The notes beneath the pieces were generated by a model. The model had not been told where the DNA came from, did not search any database, and worked only from the letters and a program-made list of their open reading frames with translations. DNA of 64,000 nt from Cryphonectria parasitica EP155 (taxonomy: Eukaryota; Ascomycota; Sordariomycetes; Diaporthales; Cryphonectriaceae), in assembly GCF_011745365.1 (NCBI RefSeq), contig NW_024468913.1, forward strand, positions 2,108,001-2,172,000, read 5' to 3'. The position numbers and the translations under genes are program-made. Positions 46,800 through 58,394 of this stretch are shown in pieces (the first letter of the stretch is position 1; each line of letters opens with the position of its first letter).

Positions 46800-48197
46800 A
46801 TGTCAACTTCTTCAGTCCCGCGGATCCTCCTTGTTGGAGCCACCGGTTATGTGAGCAGCCTCATTGATCATTGCCTCAGTCGCTACATACTCTAAGTCCA
46901 ATTGTTTTTGGAACATTGTACTAGCAGCCCTTAAGAGGAACAATGTTGAAGAGTGCTAACTTGGATGGTCAGATTGGATCAAATGCCTTGGATCACATCT
47001 TGAAGTCCACTCATCCGGGCTTGAGCAAGAGCACCATCTCTGTGCTGGTCCGCGGCGAAGATCGCGCCAAGAAGCTCAAAGAAGGCTACGGCGACCGCAT
47101 CAATCCTATTGTCTACAGCGGGGTAGACGACACCGAACACGTCGCCTCTGTCGCAGCTGAGCATGATATCGTCCTCAATATCGGCGTGGGTTACCACCCC
47201 CCTAGCGCCGTGGCAATGGTCCAAGGTCTCGCGAGACGGCTGGCCGACAAGGGAAACAAAACACCCTGGATAATTCAAATCAGTGGCATCACCAACATCT
47301 CCGACTCTCCGCTGCAAGGCGACAATCATCCGGAACGGGTCCATGACGACGCTGATTCTCTGGCTATATACGAGTTCGAGAAGGCAGCGGATGCAAAGTC
47401 GCCATATTTGCCGCGGACGACGGAGCTGGCTGTCCTGGACGCAGCTGTCGAGACGGGCGTGAATGCCCTCTGTGTTCAGGCACCAGTCATCTGGGGCAAG
47501 GGCTCCGGGTTGCTCCCTACTCAGGGAACTGTCTTACCGTGTAAGGTCCAATCCACAAGACCATGAGCACTGCACGAGGATGAAGCTATTTCTATCCCGT
47601 TGTTTTCCCACTCATAAGGACAAAATATGATGCATGTCGATCATATCCTAACCCACCGACTGCCTTACTAACTTTGTATCCTTGGCAGTGTTCTTCCGCT
47701 TCATCCTCGACAAAGGATACGCTTTCCAGCTGGCTGACGAGGACGCACGTGCTGCCGTTGTACATATCGAGGACCTCTCGGAGTTATTCACCATGCTAAC
47801 CGAAAAGCTGTTGGACGATGGTGGCAAGGACCTCCCAAGGGGCAAGAAGGGTATCATGTTCGCTCAGGCCGGACTCATAGCCCATCGTGAGGTGACTCGG
47901 CTCTGCCTCGACGCCGCGTTCCGTAACGGTGTCTTGCCCAAGTCCGACGGTCCTCAGCAAAAGGAGATCCGGGTCGTCCCTGTGGACGAAGTGCTCCCGT
48001 ATTTCGGTGTGGGGAATTTTAGCATGGCCGTCACAAGCCGTGCTGGCGCTGGACACATGAATACGGTTGATACTACGGTGAGACGGCTTGGCTGGAAGCC
48101 CCGGCACTCTATAGAGGACCTGAAGTCGGGGGCTCATTTCGACGAAGCGCTGAAGACTTTACTGTCCCAAGAGGCGGCATCGGCCAAGACAGTGTAA
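46800..48197 (+). CDS. NmrA-like / atypical SDR NAD(P)-binding protein
   Basis: Extended-SDR-type Rossmann protein, of the group annotated as NmrA-like, epimerase or NAD(P)-binding; substrate unknown. Exons 46800-46850, 46973-47540 and 47689-48197 give 375 residues. It starts MSTSSVPRILLVGATGY; intron 1 (122 bases) interrupts the glycine-rich dinucleotide motif, which continues as IGSNALDHIL. Further: TISVLVRGEDRAKKL (end of beta-2), VLNIGVGYHPPSAVAMVQGL, WIIQISGITN, YLPRTTELAVLDAAVETGVN, CVQAPVIWGKGSG, HIEDLSELFTMLTEKLLDDG and VDTTVRRLGWKPRH. The VRxLGWKP end is typical of NAD-dependent epimerase-like fungal proteins. No canonical YxxxK pair is obvious, so it may bind cofactor without classic SDR catalysis. 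Acceptor AGs follow GCTAAC and ACTAAC branch sites. Confidence 0.82.
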
Positions 48198-48692
48198 TTA
48201 ATTTGAAAAGGGAGCACTGGACTTGTGAAGCTCTGATAGTTATTTCTTGTGCGTTTCCTTTGCGTTTGTGACTTTATGTCACTTTTTTTTCTAGTCAGAA
48301 TTCAATATGACAGGCATAGGCATCGCGCATTTCTGTTGCCACAAGGCAGAATGAGAATTTCCCCTTTTCATTGTCAACTCGTATGAACGCGTCATCCTAC
48401 TGTTTGTTAGAGCTTCCATCTGCAAGCGCAATTGATTCAGCCATCAACGCATGCAAGGCTGCTAGGTTATTGTCAGTCTTAGCGTCACAAGCTGAGAACA
48501 ATGATATCACCACTTGTGGGCGGTCGGAGGCTTCTAAAACTAATGGAAAAGTTGAGGTGAGGTTTTCAAAATTTACCATACTTCCTCTTAGTGAAATCTA
48601 CAGTGGTAGAAAACCAAAACATGTTCACGACGAAATTGTGTTGGGCTCCTCTAAGGTCGGCTGCTCGAAGACAACATTCAAGAAACATCGCC
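48198..48692. other. Intergenic region before the SDR gene
   Basis: 3' flank of the NmrA-like gene and promoter of the SDR gene. Two short opposite open frames here (48371-48721 + and 48397-48579 -) have no protein-like features. Confidence 0.5.
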
Positions 48693-49768
48693 ATGGACTC
48701 AATCAAGTCCGCAATCCATGAGAACCTGGGCAAAAGGTGAGTAAGATAGAGATATTCATAGGAACTGACAATTTGCTGATATTTGAAAGTCATTTTCTTG
48801 CTTCAGAAGATGAGAAATTCGCTCTGGATCACATTCCTGACCTCAAGGGACGCGTCGCTGTGGTCACAGGAGGCTCTCAGGGCATAGGATATGGATGCAC
48901 GCATAGCCTTCTCAAGAACAACATATCCAAGCTTTTCATCCTTTCACAATCTAGCGACGTCGTCTCAGATGCTCTGAACTCCATCAGGACGGAGATGGGC
49001 GATGAGGCCTCTTCGAAAGTGGAATGGATCCAGTGCGACTTGGCAGACTGGGAGGCCGTGGCACGCAGCGCTCACAAAATCAAGTCCAATACCGACCGGC
49101 TTGATATTCTGATCAACAACGCCGGCAAAGGCATCATGACCGCCGACATCACCTCGTATGGCGTCGATTCGCACATGGCGATTAATCACTTCGGGCATGT
49201 CATCCTGACCTCTCACCTTCTCCCAATCATGAAGAAGACGGCAGAATCGGGTGAAACCGTCCGTATCGTCAATTACGGTTCCAATGCTCATCAGTCGGCA
49301 CCGAAAGATACGAAGTTCGCGAGCCTGGAAGAACTCAATCACGACAACGGGCCAACGGCACAGTACGGGCGTTCCAAGCTCGCCACCATGCTCTATGCTC
49401 GCTACCTCGCCAGCTATCTTACAGCAGACTATCCGAGAATCCTCGTCAACAGCATCCATCCGGGGTTGGTGGATACTAAGGCAACTAGACATGACATTCA
49501 CGAAGCATATCCTCTTGGCGGTTATGGGATGAGCATGGTGTTGAAACCTTTCCAGAAGACACAGTTTGAGGCCGCCGTTCCGGTACTTTATGCGGCAACT
49601 GCTACGGAGCGCAGTGGAAAGTACATCTGTGCGCCAGCAAAGATTGAAGACGGTTCGGAGCTTGCAAGAAACAATGAGCTGGCTGAGCAGCTGATGCGCC
49701 TGACAGAAGATATTGTTAGAGAAAAATCCGAGGCTGTGAAGAAGGGGTGTCCTCTGAAGTTTTATTGA
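48693..49768 (+). CDS. Short-chain dehydrogenase/reductase
   Basis: Classical SDR oxidoreductase; substrate unknown. Exons 48693-48736 and 48790-49768 (53-base intron, GTGAGT donor, ACTGAC branch site) give 340 residues. It begins MDSIKSAIHENLGKSHFLAS and reaches the cofactor motif GRVAVVTGGSQGIGYG at about 35. Others: WIQCDLADWEAVARSA (adenine-ring Asp), LDILINNAGKG (NNAG), RIVNYGSNAH (catalytic Ser position), and YGRSKLATML (YxxxK catalytic pair), then ILVNSIHPGLVDT. The length and the HPGLVDT motif suit the retinol-dehydrogenase-like fungal SDRs. It lies in tandem about 500 bases after the NmrA-like gene, same strand, so the two may be co-regulated. Confidence 0.87.
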
Positions 49769-50451
49769 GTCCAAAAGCAATCATTTGATTTATATGGCAT
49801 TTCTCCAACATCGCGAATATTTCTCTTCCATACCTTTGACAAAATCTATTAGTACTTCCACATACAAAGGAAACGCGTCAGCTACGAGACGTCTCGGACA
49901 TAAGCTGAACAGGTTGAGACCTTTGCGTTTGTAAGAGTAGTTCTTTAACAGTAGAGCTTTTGGCCCCTCCTAACGCCAGTAACATTGAAACCTACCCGTG
50001 ATGATTTACCAGCATCTATTCATCCTGGCAGAAACTCACCGCATGGAGATGTTGATATGATAGCTTACACGACCGACGTTGGATTAGATTTATTCCCATA
50101 AGGAATGAGGGCATTGGGTTGGCCTCATGTTTTTCAGCTCACACAAAATCATATTGGCTTATTAGTGCACGAAAATGTTTGATTCGTTGCTAATCTGCAT
50201 GTGACCGGGCCCGGTCGATATCATCAACAATTGTAACGACCGACACTGCAGTATTTCTCATACGTTACGAGAGACTGCAAGGAACACTAAGAAAACCATG
50301 ATCTCCACCTAGTCCGTGATCTTTCCCTGATCGTTGAGCCTTTAAGGTCAGCAAAATTATGATATCCTTAATAGCATACTTGAATGGTAGAAGAGGCGCT
50401 CACCAGATGTGCCTGCAAGATTCCACAAGACCTCGTGAGTCTTTGGGCTCT
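49769..50451. other. Convergent intergenic region with a GC-rich palindrome
   Basis: Between the ends of the SDR (+) and small secreted protein (-) genes. Mostly A/T-rich, no coding signal, except a 14-base perfect palindrome at 50203-50216. Confidence 0.5.
50203..50216. promoter_or_regulatory. 14-base perfect palindrome GACCGGGCCCGGTC
   Basis: Perfect inverted repeat with CCGG/CCGG arms in otherwise A/T-rich DNA. It resembles the CGG-type symmetric sites bound by fungal Zn2Cys6 factors, but it lies in a convergent region, not next to a start codon. Confidence 0.35.
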
Positions 50452-50670
50452 TTAGCACGAGCATCCGGCGTTGCTTCCAGTGCTGAAGCAGCACGTAGTA
50501 CCGCCGCACAGAGCAGTCTCGACCCAGTTGCCGGTGGAGTCACACTCATAGACAGCGCCGTCCGGGCCGGGAGCGCCGTTCTGGTTGCCACAGGACCAAG
50601 TGCCGGCCGTGCAGGCCATGGTGGAGGCAGTCAGGAGACCGAGGGTGACGAGGACACGGGCGAAGTACAT
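50452..50670 (-). CDS. Small secreted cysteine-rich protein
   Basis: 72 residues, one exon, function unknown. A signal peptide (MYFARVLVTLGLLTASTMA) leaves a mature part of about 53 residues with eight cysteines: Cys20, 27, 43, 55, 60, 61, 70 and 72, including an adjacent CC pair and a C-terminal CSC. The sequence TWSCGNQNGAPGPDGAVYEC and STGNWVETALCGG resembles small secreted proteins of fungal plant- or insect-associated species, but I cannot name a family. Four disulphides are likely. The ATG is preceded by a typical short leader with a TATA-like box at 50801-50808, on the coding strand about 130 bases upstream. An effector or antimicrobial role is inference from size and cysteines only. 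Confidence 0.8.
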   Translation of the reverse strand: MYFARVLVTLGLLTASTMACTAGTWSCGNQNGAPGPDGAVYECDSTGNWVETALCGGTTCCFSTGSNAGCSC

Positions 50671-52979
50671 TTTGAAAGCGGAGGCTCGAGGCTAGGTGAC
50701 ACTGAAGCTTGTGCGGAAGGTGTGTGGTCTGGGTGAGGATGTGAGAAGCTGCTGTTGTTAAGTCGTTCACAAATGGAGGCCTTTGGGGAGACACACGGGG
50801 TTTAAATACTTTTTTTTCACGGTCGACTCTGAGAATTGTTCCCTTACCAACCTCATGGGCTTCCGGACTCGGACCAGACATGTCTCGTGCTTTTGACATT
50901 CCTCACCATTGCCTGGCCAGTCAGACTGCACTACCGCCATCTACCAAAGTCGAGGCCTTGGGATCTGCGAAGCTTCACCCCAAATCAGGTCTACGATGCT
51001 GGCGATAGTCTACGTCCACTAATCACATTTCACATTTCTGGTGGGGTTGGCAAGCTGTTTGATGGGGAAGGCTTCGACGATGACATGCAGTCGTGAGCAT
51101 GAAAACGTCGGTCGAGAAATCAAAGTTTGCAACTATGCCTAAAAGATCTTTGTAGATCCATCTACCGGACTCTTTATTCAGGACATCTACTGCGAAGTCT
51201 TACCATGTATCTCTCCAGCAATAGGATTTAGTAATGATTCCATTCGTGGACTGGCTGACTGGATGAGATTCAATACTGTCATCCTAATAACTCGCAGTCG
51301 GTTCCGAAACAGCGAGGAACGACTATTGACTACTTGTAGCCTTGTCGTAATCATATAAAATTGAGCTGGAGTACATTGTACTTATTAATGTAGCTAGCTT
51401 TGAAGGCGGTGCCTTCTATTAGCTGTCGTCTCAAAAACTTCATTGTGCATTCTCGGTACTCGATCCGAGGACTTCTAATAGAGCACCTGAGTACCATAGT
51501 GTCACTTCGCGTCTGACATTCAATTGTGCACAACCACGAGACACACAGAAGTGTTGTGAGCTACATTCAGTTAGTGTCTGTAAGCATACGCCAATAATGC
51601 GGGAGCCGGAACCTCAACCTCTTGCAACGCCTGGACGAGAGGGTTGTGACAGCGGGGAGTATCTGACGTGAGAGGACTGCGCATGTGAATGAGGTAGAAT
51701 GCGGAAGGTACACAAAAGTTCAAAAAAGTTGTTCCACCAAAACACCCGCCTCTCAGCGCTTATGTGCCTAAGACGTGCCACATTGGAATCGTGTCTGGAG
51801 GAGTGATTGGGTGAGTATCTACCAGACCATGGGAAAGCCATCACTCGATGTTGATGGCTATTGGCCAAAGTCTGTTTTAACCTTATCATGTCTATGTGTC
51901 AAACCTGCAGAAGATGTGCAGTAGCAGACAGGCGACAGTAGTATCGGAGCTGACAATATCCTGCTGCCGCCACTGGGGATTATTCACGCCCTCGGGAAGC
52001 TTCGCGGAACTCGGGAATAGTTCAAGAACGGTCGTGCGATCCTAACTACAACTGACCAAATGGGAAATGGGGATTCCAGCTCGTAAGATTCAAATCGATT
52101 TTGAGTAACGAGGATGCAGGAGTGACGTCGTGATGTGTCAACAGGAGGCTTGTCTTTTGGCCTGCGGTGGTTCGTAGTCAGCAAGAGGGTGAAGCTTTCA
52201 TCGAGTCGAGGCTCCTAGACGGAGGCGAGCTTGGGAGAGGTTCCTCGGGGATGTGCGTAGAAAGCCGAGGAGGTTGGAACATGTGAGGGGCCAAAAAGTT
52301 CAACGATTAATAATTTCCCAGTGAGGCTACCTTCGAGTATAATTTTTCGAGAACACGTTCCACAATATAGCAGAGGCCACGATCTTTGAGGTGGCACAGC
52401 GATGTTTAGTGCTTCTGGAGCGTTAATTGGGCTGGCCATAGATAACCAGGCTTACATCCATACTAGATATTGTTTCACTTCCTTCTCGATAGCCGTCACG
52501 CAGGAAGAAGGCCTTGAGATTCTCGGGAATAGAGAAGGGATAGAAACTGGGCTGTCTGCTGGACGAGTGAGCCATCTTCAGTTGCGTGGCTCCAACATAG
52601 GCTGGTCATCATCTTTGAGGACAATAACGGGCACTTCGGTGTCCGTCTTCCAAAAGGAGACTGTGAGCCATTTTTAATAGTGACCTATCAGTAATGCGAC
52701 CCGGGATGGCCGGTAAGACAATGCTCTCACACGAATATGCCAGTGAGGACCAAACACCGACGACCACCTTCCGCTGACAGCAGAGCATAGATTTCATAGT
52801 GGTTGAGTTCTACCACGATCTCATGCTCATTGGCGCCACTAGATGTGTCCTTGCCAACACGACCTAGCGTCTCGGTGGAGATCGATCCATTACTGCAGAT
52901 ACAAGTCATTACCACAGCAAGGAAGGGGGCCGCACGTCTTCGTACCGTTTCCCCGGTAAGAGTCGAGTTGATCTTTGCG
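50671..52979. other. 2.3-kb gene-free region
   Basis: Promoter of the small secreted protein at the left; the remainder to 52.98 kb is the 3' flank of the Bem46-like gene. Several short open frames are present on both strands, none with a domain or signal peptide. A relic cannot be excluded, but nothing is recognisable. Confidence 0.5.
50801..50808 (-). promoter_or_regulatory. TATA-like box of the small secreted protein gene
   Basis: TATTTAAA on the minus strand, about 130 bases before the ATG at 50670. Strong TATA boxes are more usual in regulated than in housekeeping fungal genes. Confidence 0.5.
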
Positions 52980-54416
52980 TCATGTCCCGAAGACAGCCAT
53001 GATGGCTTGATTGACTGGCGCGTAGACCATGATGTCGTTGTGCCCTGAGTCCTGGTCAGTCTACTATGCTCTGGGGTGTCACTGCATATTGACTCACCTC
53101 CATATGCAAACTGCTCATGCGTGATGACCACATCTCCCTCGCCCTGCCATGTGATCTTGAACGCCTTCTTCCCCCTGACATCCGTCCGCTCGTCCTTCAT
53201 CTCCAAAAACCGCCTTTCGTCCATCCCTGGACCATCCGCAATACTCGCTCTCGCTACTGCCTCAAAGATCTTGACGCTTTCCACGCATGGGATGTCCCAA
53301 TCGTCGGCAGCGGCCACAAGACTCAGTCTCAACCTTCCACCTCTCTTCCTCGTCTGCTCTGCCAAGGCAGAAAGCCTATCCAATGACTTCCATTTGTCCA
53401 CCACAAAGCGTAGGACGCCCCTCAACAATGGCGGGACAATGCGTAGCGGTCTCAACAACGGCACGACCCCACCGAGTGAGTAATTGGCCAGCATTGTCGG
53501 GAGGCTTGAGAAGGGCGCGACAAGGACTACGCCCGCGAACTCGATGCCCTTCTCGCAAGAGAACTTCTCTGCCGTTGCTGCGGCCACAGCTGTCCCAAGG
53601 CTCTGGCCCAGGAGCAGGATGCGGGAGGGCGGGATGTTGAGGATGGTGAGCGCGAACTCTACGAGCGTAGAGGCGTCGGTGATGAGGCCTTCTTCATTGG
53701 GCGCACCACTGCTGTGGCCGAAGCCGCGGTAGTCGAGAGATATGACGTGCCACTTCGGATGCGTGTTGCTCAGCATGTGGAATTGTGGTGCGCGGGTGTT
53801 CTGGGCTATGTGACCCGCGTTTCCGTGAACTGGAAAGAAGGGAATCGCTCAGCATACTTGCTGGGCGTGGGAATGTGCATATCGAAGTAGCCGCTCGAAC
53901 CACTTACACGAGAGAATCAGGCGGGCTTCTGGATCATCTCTCAGGATACGAAATGCGTCCGATGACGTGTATTTGTCCAAGGCAACTCGTGATGCCCGCA
54001 AGAAAGTAGTCTCATTCTGTGTATAGGTGGCCAAGGGTAATATGTGCCACAAGTATAGCGTCACCCCATCGCTGGTGGGCAACGTGAAGGGAGTCACCTG
54101 GTTCTCTGAAAAGGGACATCAACCAATGCTTTTCGTGCTCATCTCAGGAGCAACGACCTACTGGCGAAACCCCATTTCTCTGGGTCTTTGACATCGTTCC
54201 ACCATAGGGTATGGATTTTATGAGCGTAAAGGGCCCTTTTGGGAGAGTGAGTGAGAGTTACTGACGAGTGGCTTGATGAGGAGCCACAGATACGCACTGT
54301 CTTTGAAAGAAAGGAATGCCCAGAATCCCAACAAAAATTCCATAAAGAGCGAAGGGTCCGAGGGCGGCAAAGGCCCAGTAGGCCCTGTTGGGGTCGGACG
54401 GTGAGGCAGGCGACAT
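52980..54416 (-). CDS. Membrane-anchored alpha/beta hydrolase (Bem46/ABHD12-13-like)
   Basis: Serine hydrolase of the Bem46/ABHD12/ABHD13 type, probably anchored at ER or plasma membrane by its N-terminus. Five exons: 54298-54416, 54162-54235, 53908-54105, 53098-53829 and 52980-53044, giving 395 residues. N-terminal TM: AYWAFAALGPFALYGIFVGI (about 13-32). Then LYAHKIHTLWWNDVKDPEKW, a beta start VTPFTLPTSDGVTLYLWHIL, the oxyanion motif SFHGNAGHIAQNTRAP (spanning junction 3), VISLDYRGFGHSSG, the nucleophile elbow LLLGQSLGTAVA (Ser207), an Asp region (AADDWDIP) and GGHNDIM with catalytic His376, created only by joining the 65-base last exon. Intron phases fit at each junction. If intron 4 is missed, the protein loses its His, so the model matters. 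Confidence 0.85.
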
Positions 54417-55979
54417 GTGACGAGGGCTGAATGCAAAATAAAGCGATAAGGGCTAGAGTGAAGGCACGGAAAACGCAGGAAAGGAAAAGGCGATTGCAAG
54501 ATATTTTGCAGTATATACAATCGTGTATGGCGTATGAGGAAGGAGACGATCAGGATCATGGCTCCCTGCAAAGTAAAGAGATATTCGTTGCTCTACGATA
54601 ACACTGACGTTGATTGAAAATGCAGGGTCTATGGCTGCAGGCATAGGGATAGTAAGCGCACGCTCTGTAAGCTAACGTGAAGGACTTGCACCGCAGCCTG
54701 AGACCAGTTGTTATGCCAAGTACTAAGTGCTATCGTTCCTGTAAGCGCATTTTTGGCAGCCCTGACTACTTACTAAGCAAGTTCTTTCTTAGATCAGTAC
54801 ACATCATATCTCTGGTCAATGATTTGCTTGCTGTTCTGATGCTCACCCAATGAGCCTGATGAATGTATTCACTTTCACAATTCTGATTCCTAGTGATTTT
54901 AAGCCATCCAGGTCTGCTCGAAAGATGAGGCTCAAAATGGCTGTTCGAGTCAGCTGATTTCCTCTGTAAGACAATGGATTACCCGGAGGTCCAATCATAG
55001 CTGATGAGAAGCTGATTTGAACGAATCGGCTGCCAGTCCGAGGTCCCCCTTCATCTCCGCGGTGAGGCAAACCCACCACTCCAGGTTGTTTGGACTTTGC
55101 CGAGCGGGCGAGGAAACATATCATGACAGACAATCCTTGGCCTGGTTGCTTGGAAACTTTATGTACGACAGGATTTGGCACATTTACTCATGTGAGATTG
55201 AGAGTCAGAAAGCTCCTGTGGTTTCATAATGATTTTTCCAAAATTGACTGTAAACATGTCATGTCTCAGATTACTGCACGCCACGAAGACCTTTTTTGAT
55301 CAAACCGGCACGACTCTTATGAGAAAATGCATTGTTTGGTTTCTCGGCAGTTAGAGGGGGTTTTTTTCTTCTTCTCTTCTTTTTCTGTTTGCTGTTTGTA
55401 GATCCTTACCAATTTCACCTTGTGGCGATGCAATTTCTTGTGGTTGATCCGGATTAGAAGACATCAAAGGAAAAGAAAGAAAAGAACAGAATAAGAAGAC
55501 AAGGAAAGAAAAAGAAGAAGACAACACATCAGCCAGCCAATAAAGCTCTCTTCTACCTGCATGAGTTACGGAGAATGTTTTGCTTCAGCGGACGAGTCCC
55601 AAGTCCACGTCGTAAGATACACTACAGGCGCTGGCTGACTGATCAGCAACGGTTAGCACTTGCACTAGAATACAGCGGGCACGCGCGCGCTCGTGCTTCC
55701 TGCACAGCAGAGGAGCCTCACCCCAGAGGCTAGAGCTCCAGGTCCCTCTCTCGACTCCACCCATCTTTTGGATCTTCATCCCTAAACAACGCCCGCTGCA
55801 CAGGTTCGCCCTCGCTCTGAACCCACCACAACAACTCCCACATCCAGTACAGTACATGGCCGTTACGGTGCATGCTGGACTGCAGATCCATCCATCAATG
55901 TCTTCGTCATAGCAGCCAATTTCCAGAGCTCATTCCGCGTCTATTTTCTTTTGGGGGCACACGATAACTCCGCGTCGTG
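54417..55979. promoter_or_regulatory. Divergent region, Bem46-like / Swc3
   Basis: 1.56 kb between opposite start codons. C/T- and A/G-rich stretches near 55370 and 55465-55525; no supported gene. The minus-strand open frame 54843-55181 has no protein-like features. Confidence 0.5.
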
Positions 55980-58394
55980 ATGGAGAGGAAGAGGAAGATG
56001 CCGGCGCGTGCTGCCGCGCGTATTGAGCAGGCAGCAAAGAAAGGCAGAACAGCAACACCGCCTGCTCCTCGCTCTGCCACTCCGTCCAGTGTCGTCAACA
56101 GTACTCCAGCTGCCGAGGAAGACGGCGCCAGCGACCCTCAGGCTGAGAACCCCCCGCCACCGCCACCAACACCTCTGCCCACCTCGATTCAACCCGGGAA
56201 GCCTCTCCCTACCGTCGAGGCTGCGCAGCCTCCAAACCTGCCCACCAAGGAATATCAGTCCTTGCAAGAGAGGTAATGCGCAATCGACCATCTCTACACG
56301 ACGCTTTGTGAAAAGACTCGTCACAAACGGATGGTGTTTATGTGTTTCATACTGATTACGTTTTGCTGACTGACTGTTGTCTCTTGCAGTGGCGTCCTGG
56401 CCGAGTCGCTCAATCGATCCCGACAGCGATGGATAAGCGATGGCTTGTTCGAGAGATACTGGGCCAAGCCTGTCAAGAAGAGAGGTGTTGTCCAGGAGGA
56501 CCCAAAGAACCCACCCAAGGAGAGTATGACCAAGATCGGCCAGGTCACCATCTCCCTCGAGCCACACTACTTCGAGGCCACCATGTACGCAGTGAAGGAT
56601 CCCAACAAGCCTGCCTCGCAGCCGCCTCCTCGACCGGTCCTACAGTATGGCCCTCCCAGTGGTGTCATGCCTCCCCCTCCCCCTCCGCCTTCGTCAAAGG
56701 CCGCGGACCCGACGACCGTGCCTGCTACGGCGAAAGCACCGACTGCTCCGCCTACACCATCGTCCACAGCTCCCCCTCCTGCTACGTCAGCGCCTCAACA
56801 GCCAACAAAACCAAGCGAACCCCCAACTGCAGGCGCTGCGCCGCAGCAAACACAAGCACAATCACCACATCCACATCCACAACCTCAACCGCAGAAACCA
56901 CAATCACAACCACAACCACAACCACAGCCACAGCCACAAACGCACCCGCACCCGCAACCGCAAACACAACCACCTCCACCCTCAGCAGCATCTGTGTCTG
57001 TTCCCGCACCACCTCCATCGACAGCATCTCCAGGGCCGACTTTCCCAGCACCTGTTCTGAATCCGGCACCAGTGCCGGCGGCTGCTTTGCCAGGGCCACC
57101 GACGGTACCCGCAGGGCAATCTCCAGGCTCGAGTCGAAACTCGAACTTCCCTCCCGTCCATCGTCCTCCACCGCCTGCACCAGGGACTGATCCTATCATT
57201 GTCACTCTGGCCGAGAAGGCTAATGAAGATCACGAGTTGCGGGACTTGATGAAGCGTGTGGCCAACGGCAACGCGCCCAAGGAGGAGCTCGCCCGCTTCC
57301 AGGCCGTCATTGACCAGATCACAAACGACAGCAAGAAAAAAGGCGGCGTCAAGGGGCCACCTGCAGAGCGCTTGTTCGTTGACGGCAAAACTGTCCGATA
57401 TTTCGCCGATGAAGTAGACGTTATCGTGTCTATCATCTTGAGGACGAACCCGAAACAGACATCCGCCGACCTCATGCCTCCAGCCAACAGCAATGCCTTG
57501 GTTGTGGAGTTAGTGAAGAAGGCGCTGGACGACCCCAGAACGATGGTCCGAGTGCAGCGCATCGCAAAAGGCGCACCGCAGTATACGGACGCTGTTGATT
57601 TGAAAACAACGTTAGAGAATTTGAAAACACAGTTGAGCCAACAGAGGCCTCGGTCATCGGCTTCATCGTCGAAAGCCAATGGTACCACGAATGGACAAGC
57701 ACAGAGTTCAGCGGCGCAACAGTCACAGCCGCAACCAACCTCCCAGCAGGCTCTTCGCTCGAAAGGACCCCCTCCAGCCGTAAAACCTGATGTCTCGGCT
57801 GTCGTATTTGAATTTGGAGGCGGCAACGGCGATCGGTACCTGTTTCCCAAGTTCAGCATCGTGGAGCACATTCAGACATCATGGGGTCCTCAAGTGATCG
57901 CGTCGTTTCTCATTGTCCTCAAAGGAAGTGCTTCAGAGTACGGAGGCGACCCAAAGCTAGATTACTACCAACCGGTCACTATTCGGATTTCTGCTTCACA
58001 ACCGAGATACCTCGATTATTTCTCCAAGGTTGTCGCTCCGGAAGACGAGGTCAGACGTTACATGGAGGATATCATGGACAACATGACACGAGCAGAATAC
58101 GTCTTGCTGGCGATGAGACTGCCGAAGCCGAAAGATGAGGCCAAAGACAAGGAGGACGGCCCCAGTTCAGAGAAGGAGACGAAGCATGACGACCCGAGAC
58201 ACGCCACTCCCGAGGTCGATGACCGCGGCAATGACATCTATCGGAAAGGCCTCACGTGGAAGAAAGACAAAACCATGAAATATCTGGCCAGGCCGGCCCC
58301 ATTGAAGAACAGTGGCAAGGTGTCCGGCGACGAGGAGTCATACCAGAGTTTTATTGCGAGTGTCAGCCACAAACAGACGGAAGACGAAGAGTAG
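55980..58394 (+). CDS. SWC3: SWR1-complex subunit Swc3
   Basis: Subunit of the SWR1 chromatin remodeller, which exchanges H2A for H2A.Z. Exons 55980-56272 and 56390-58394 (117-base intron) give 765 residues. The start is MERKRKMPARAAARIEQAAK, then a Pro-rich part. The Swc3 core lies at about 98-150: GVLAESLNRSRQRWISDGLF, ERYWAKPVKKR, MTKIGQVTISLEPHYFEATM. A long Pro/Gln tract (about 175-390, encoded by CCACAA/CCGCAA repeats at 56860-56980) separates it from a folded C-terminal half: PIIVTLAEKANEDHELRDLM, RYFADEVDVIVSIILRTNP, AVVFEFGGGNGDRYLFPKFS, and LTWKKDKTMKYLARP near the end. The downstream half is conserved among Pezizomycotina Swc3 proteins; the core is the basis of the call. Confidence 0.85.
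56860..56980 (+). repeat. CCACAA-type repeat encoding a Pro-Gln tract in Swc3
   Basis: Imperfect repeats of CCACAA, CCACAT and CCGCAA units read in frame as alternating Pro with Gln or His. Low-complexity linker between the N-terminal core and the C-terminal half. Confidence 0.85.

Noticed and set aside
45000..50700. Secondary-metabolite gene cluster
   Set aside because: NmrA-like and SDR genes are present, but no PKS, NRPS, terpene cyclase, P450 or transporter is seen in the window.
51351..52677. Several short frames in the 50.7-53 kb gap
   Set aside because: None has a motif, signal peptide or plausible splicing to a larger protein.
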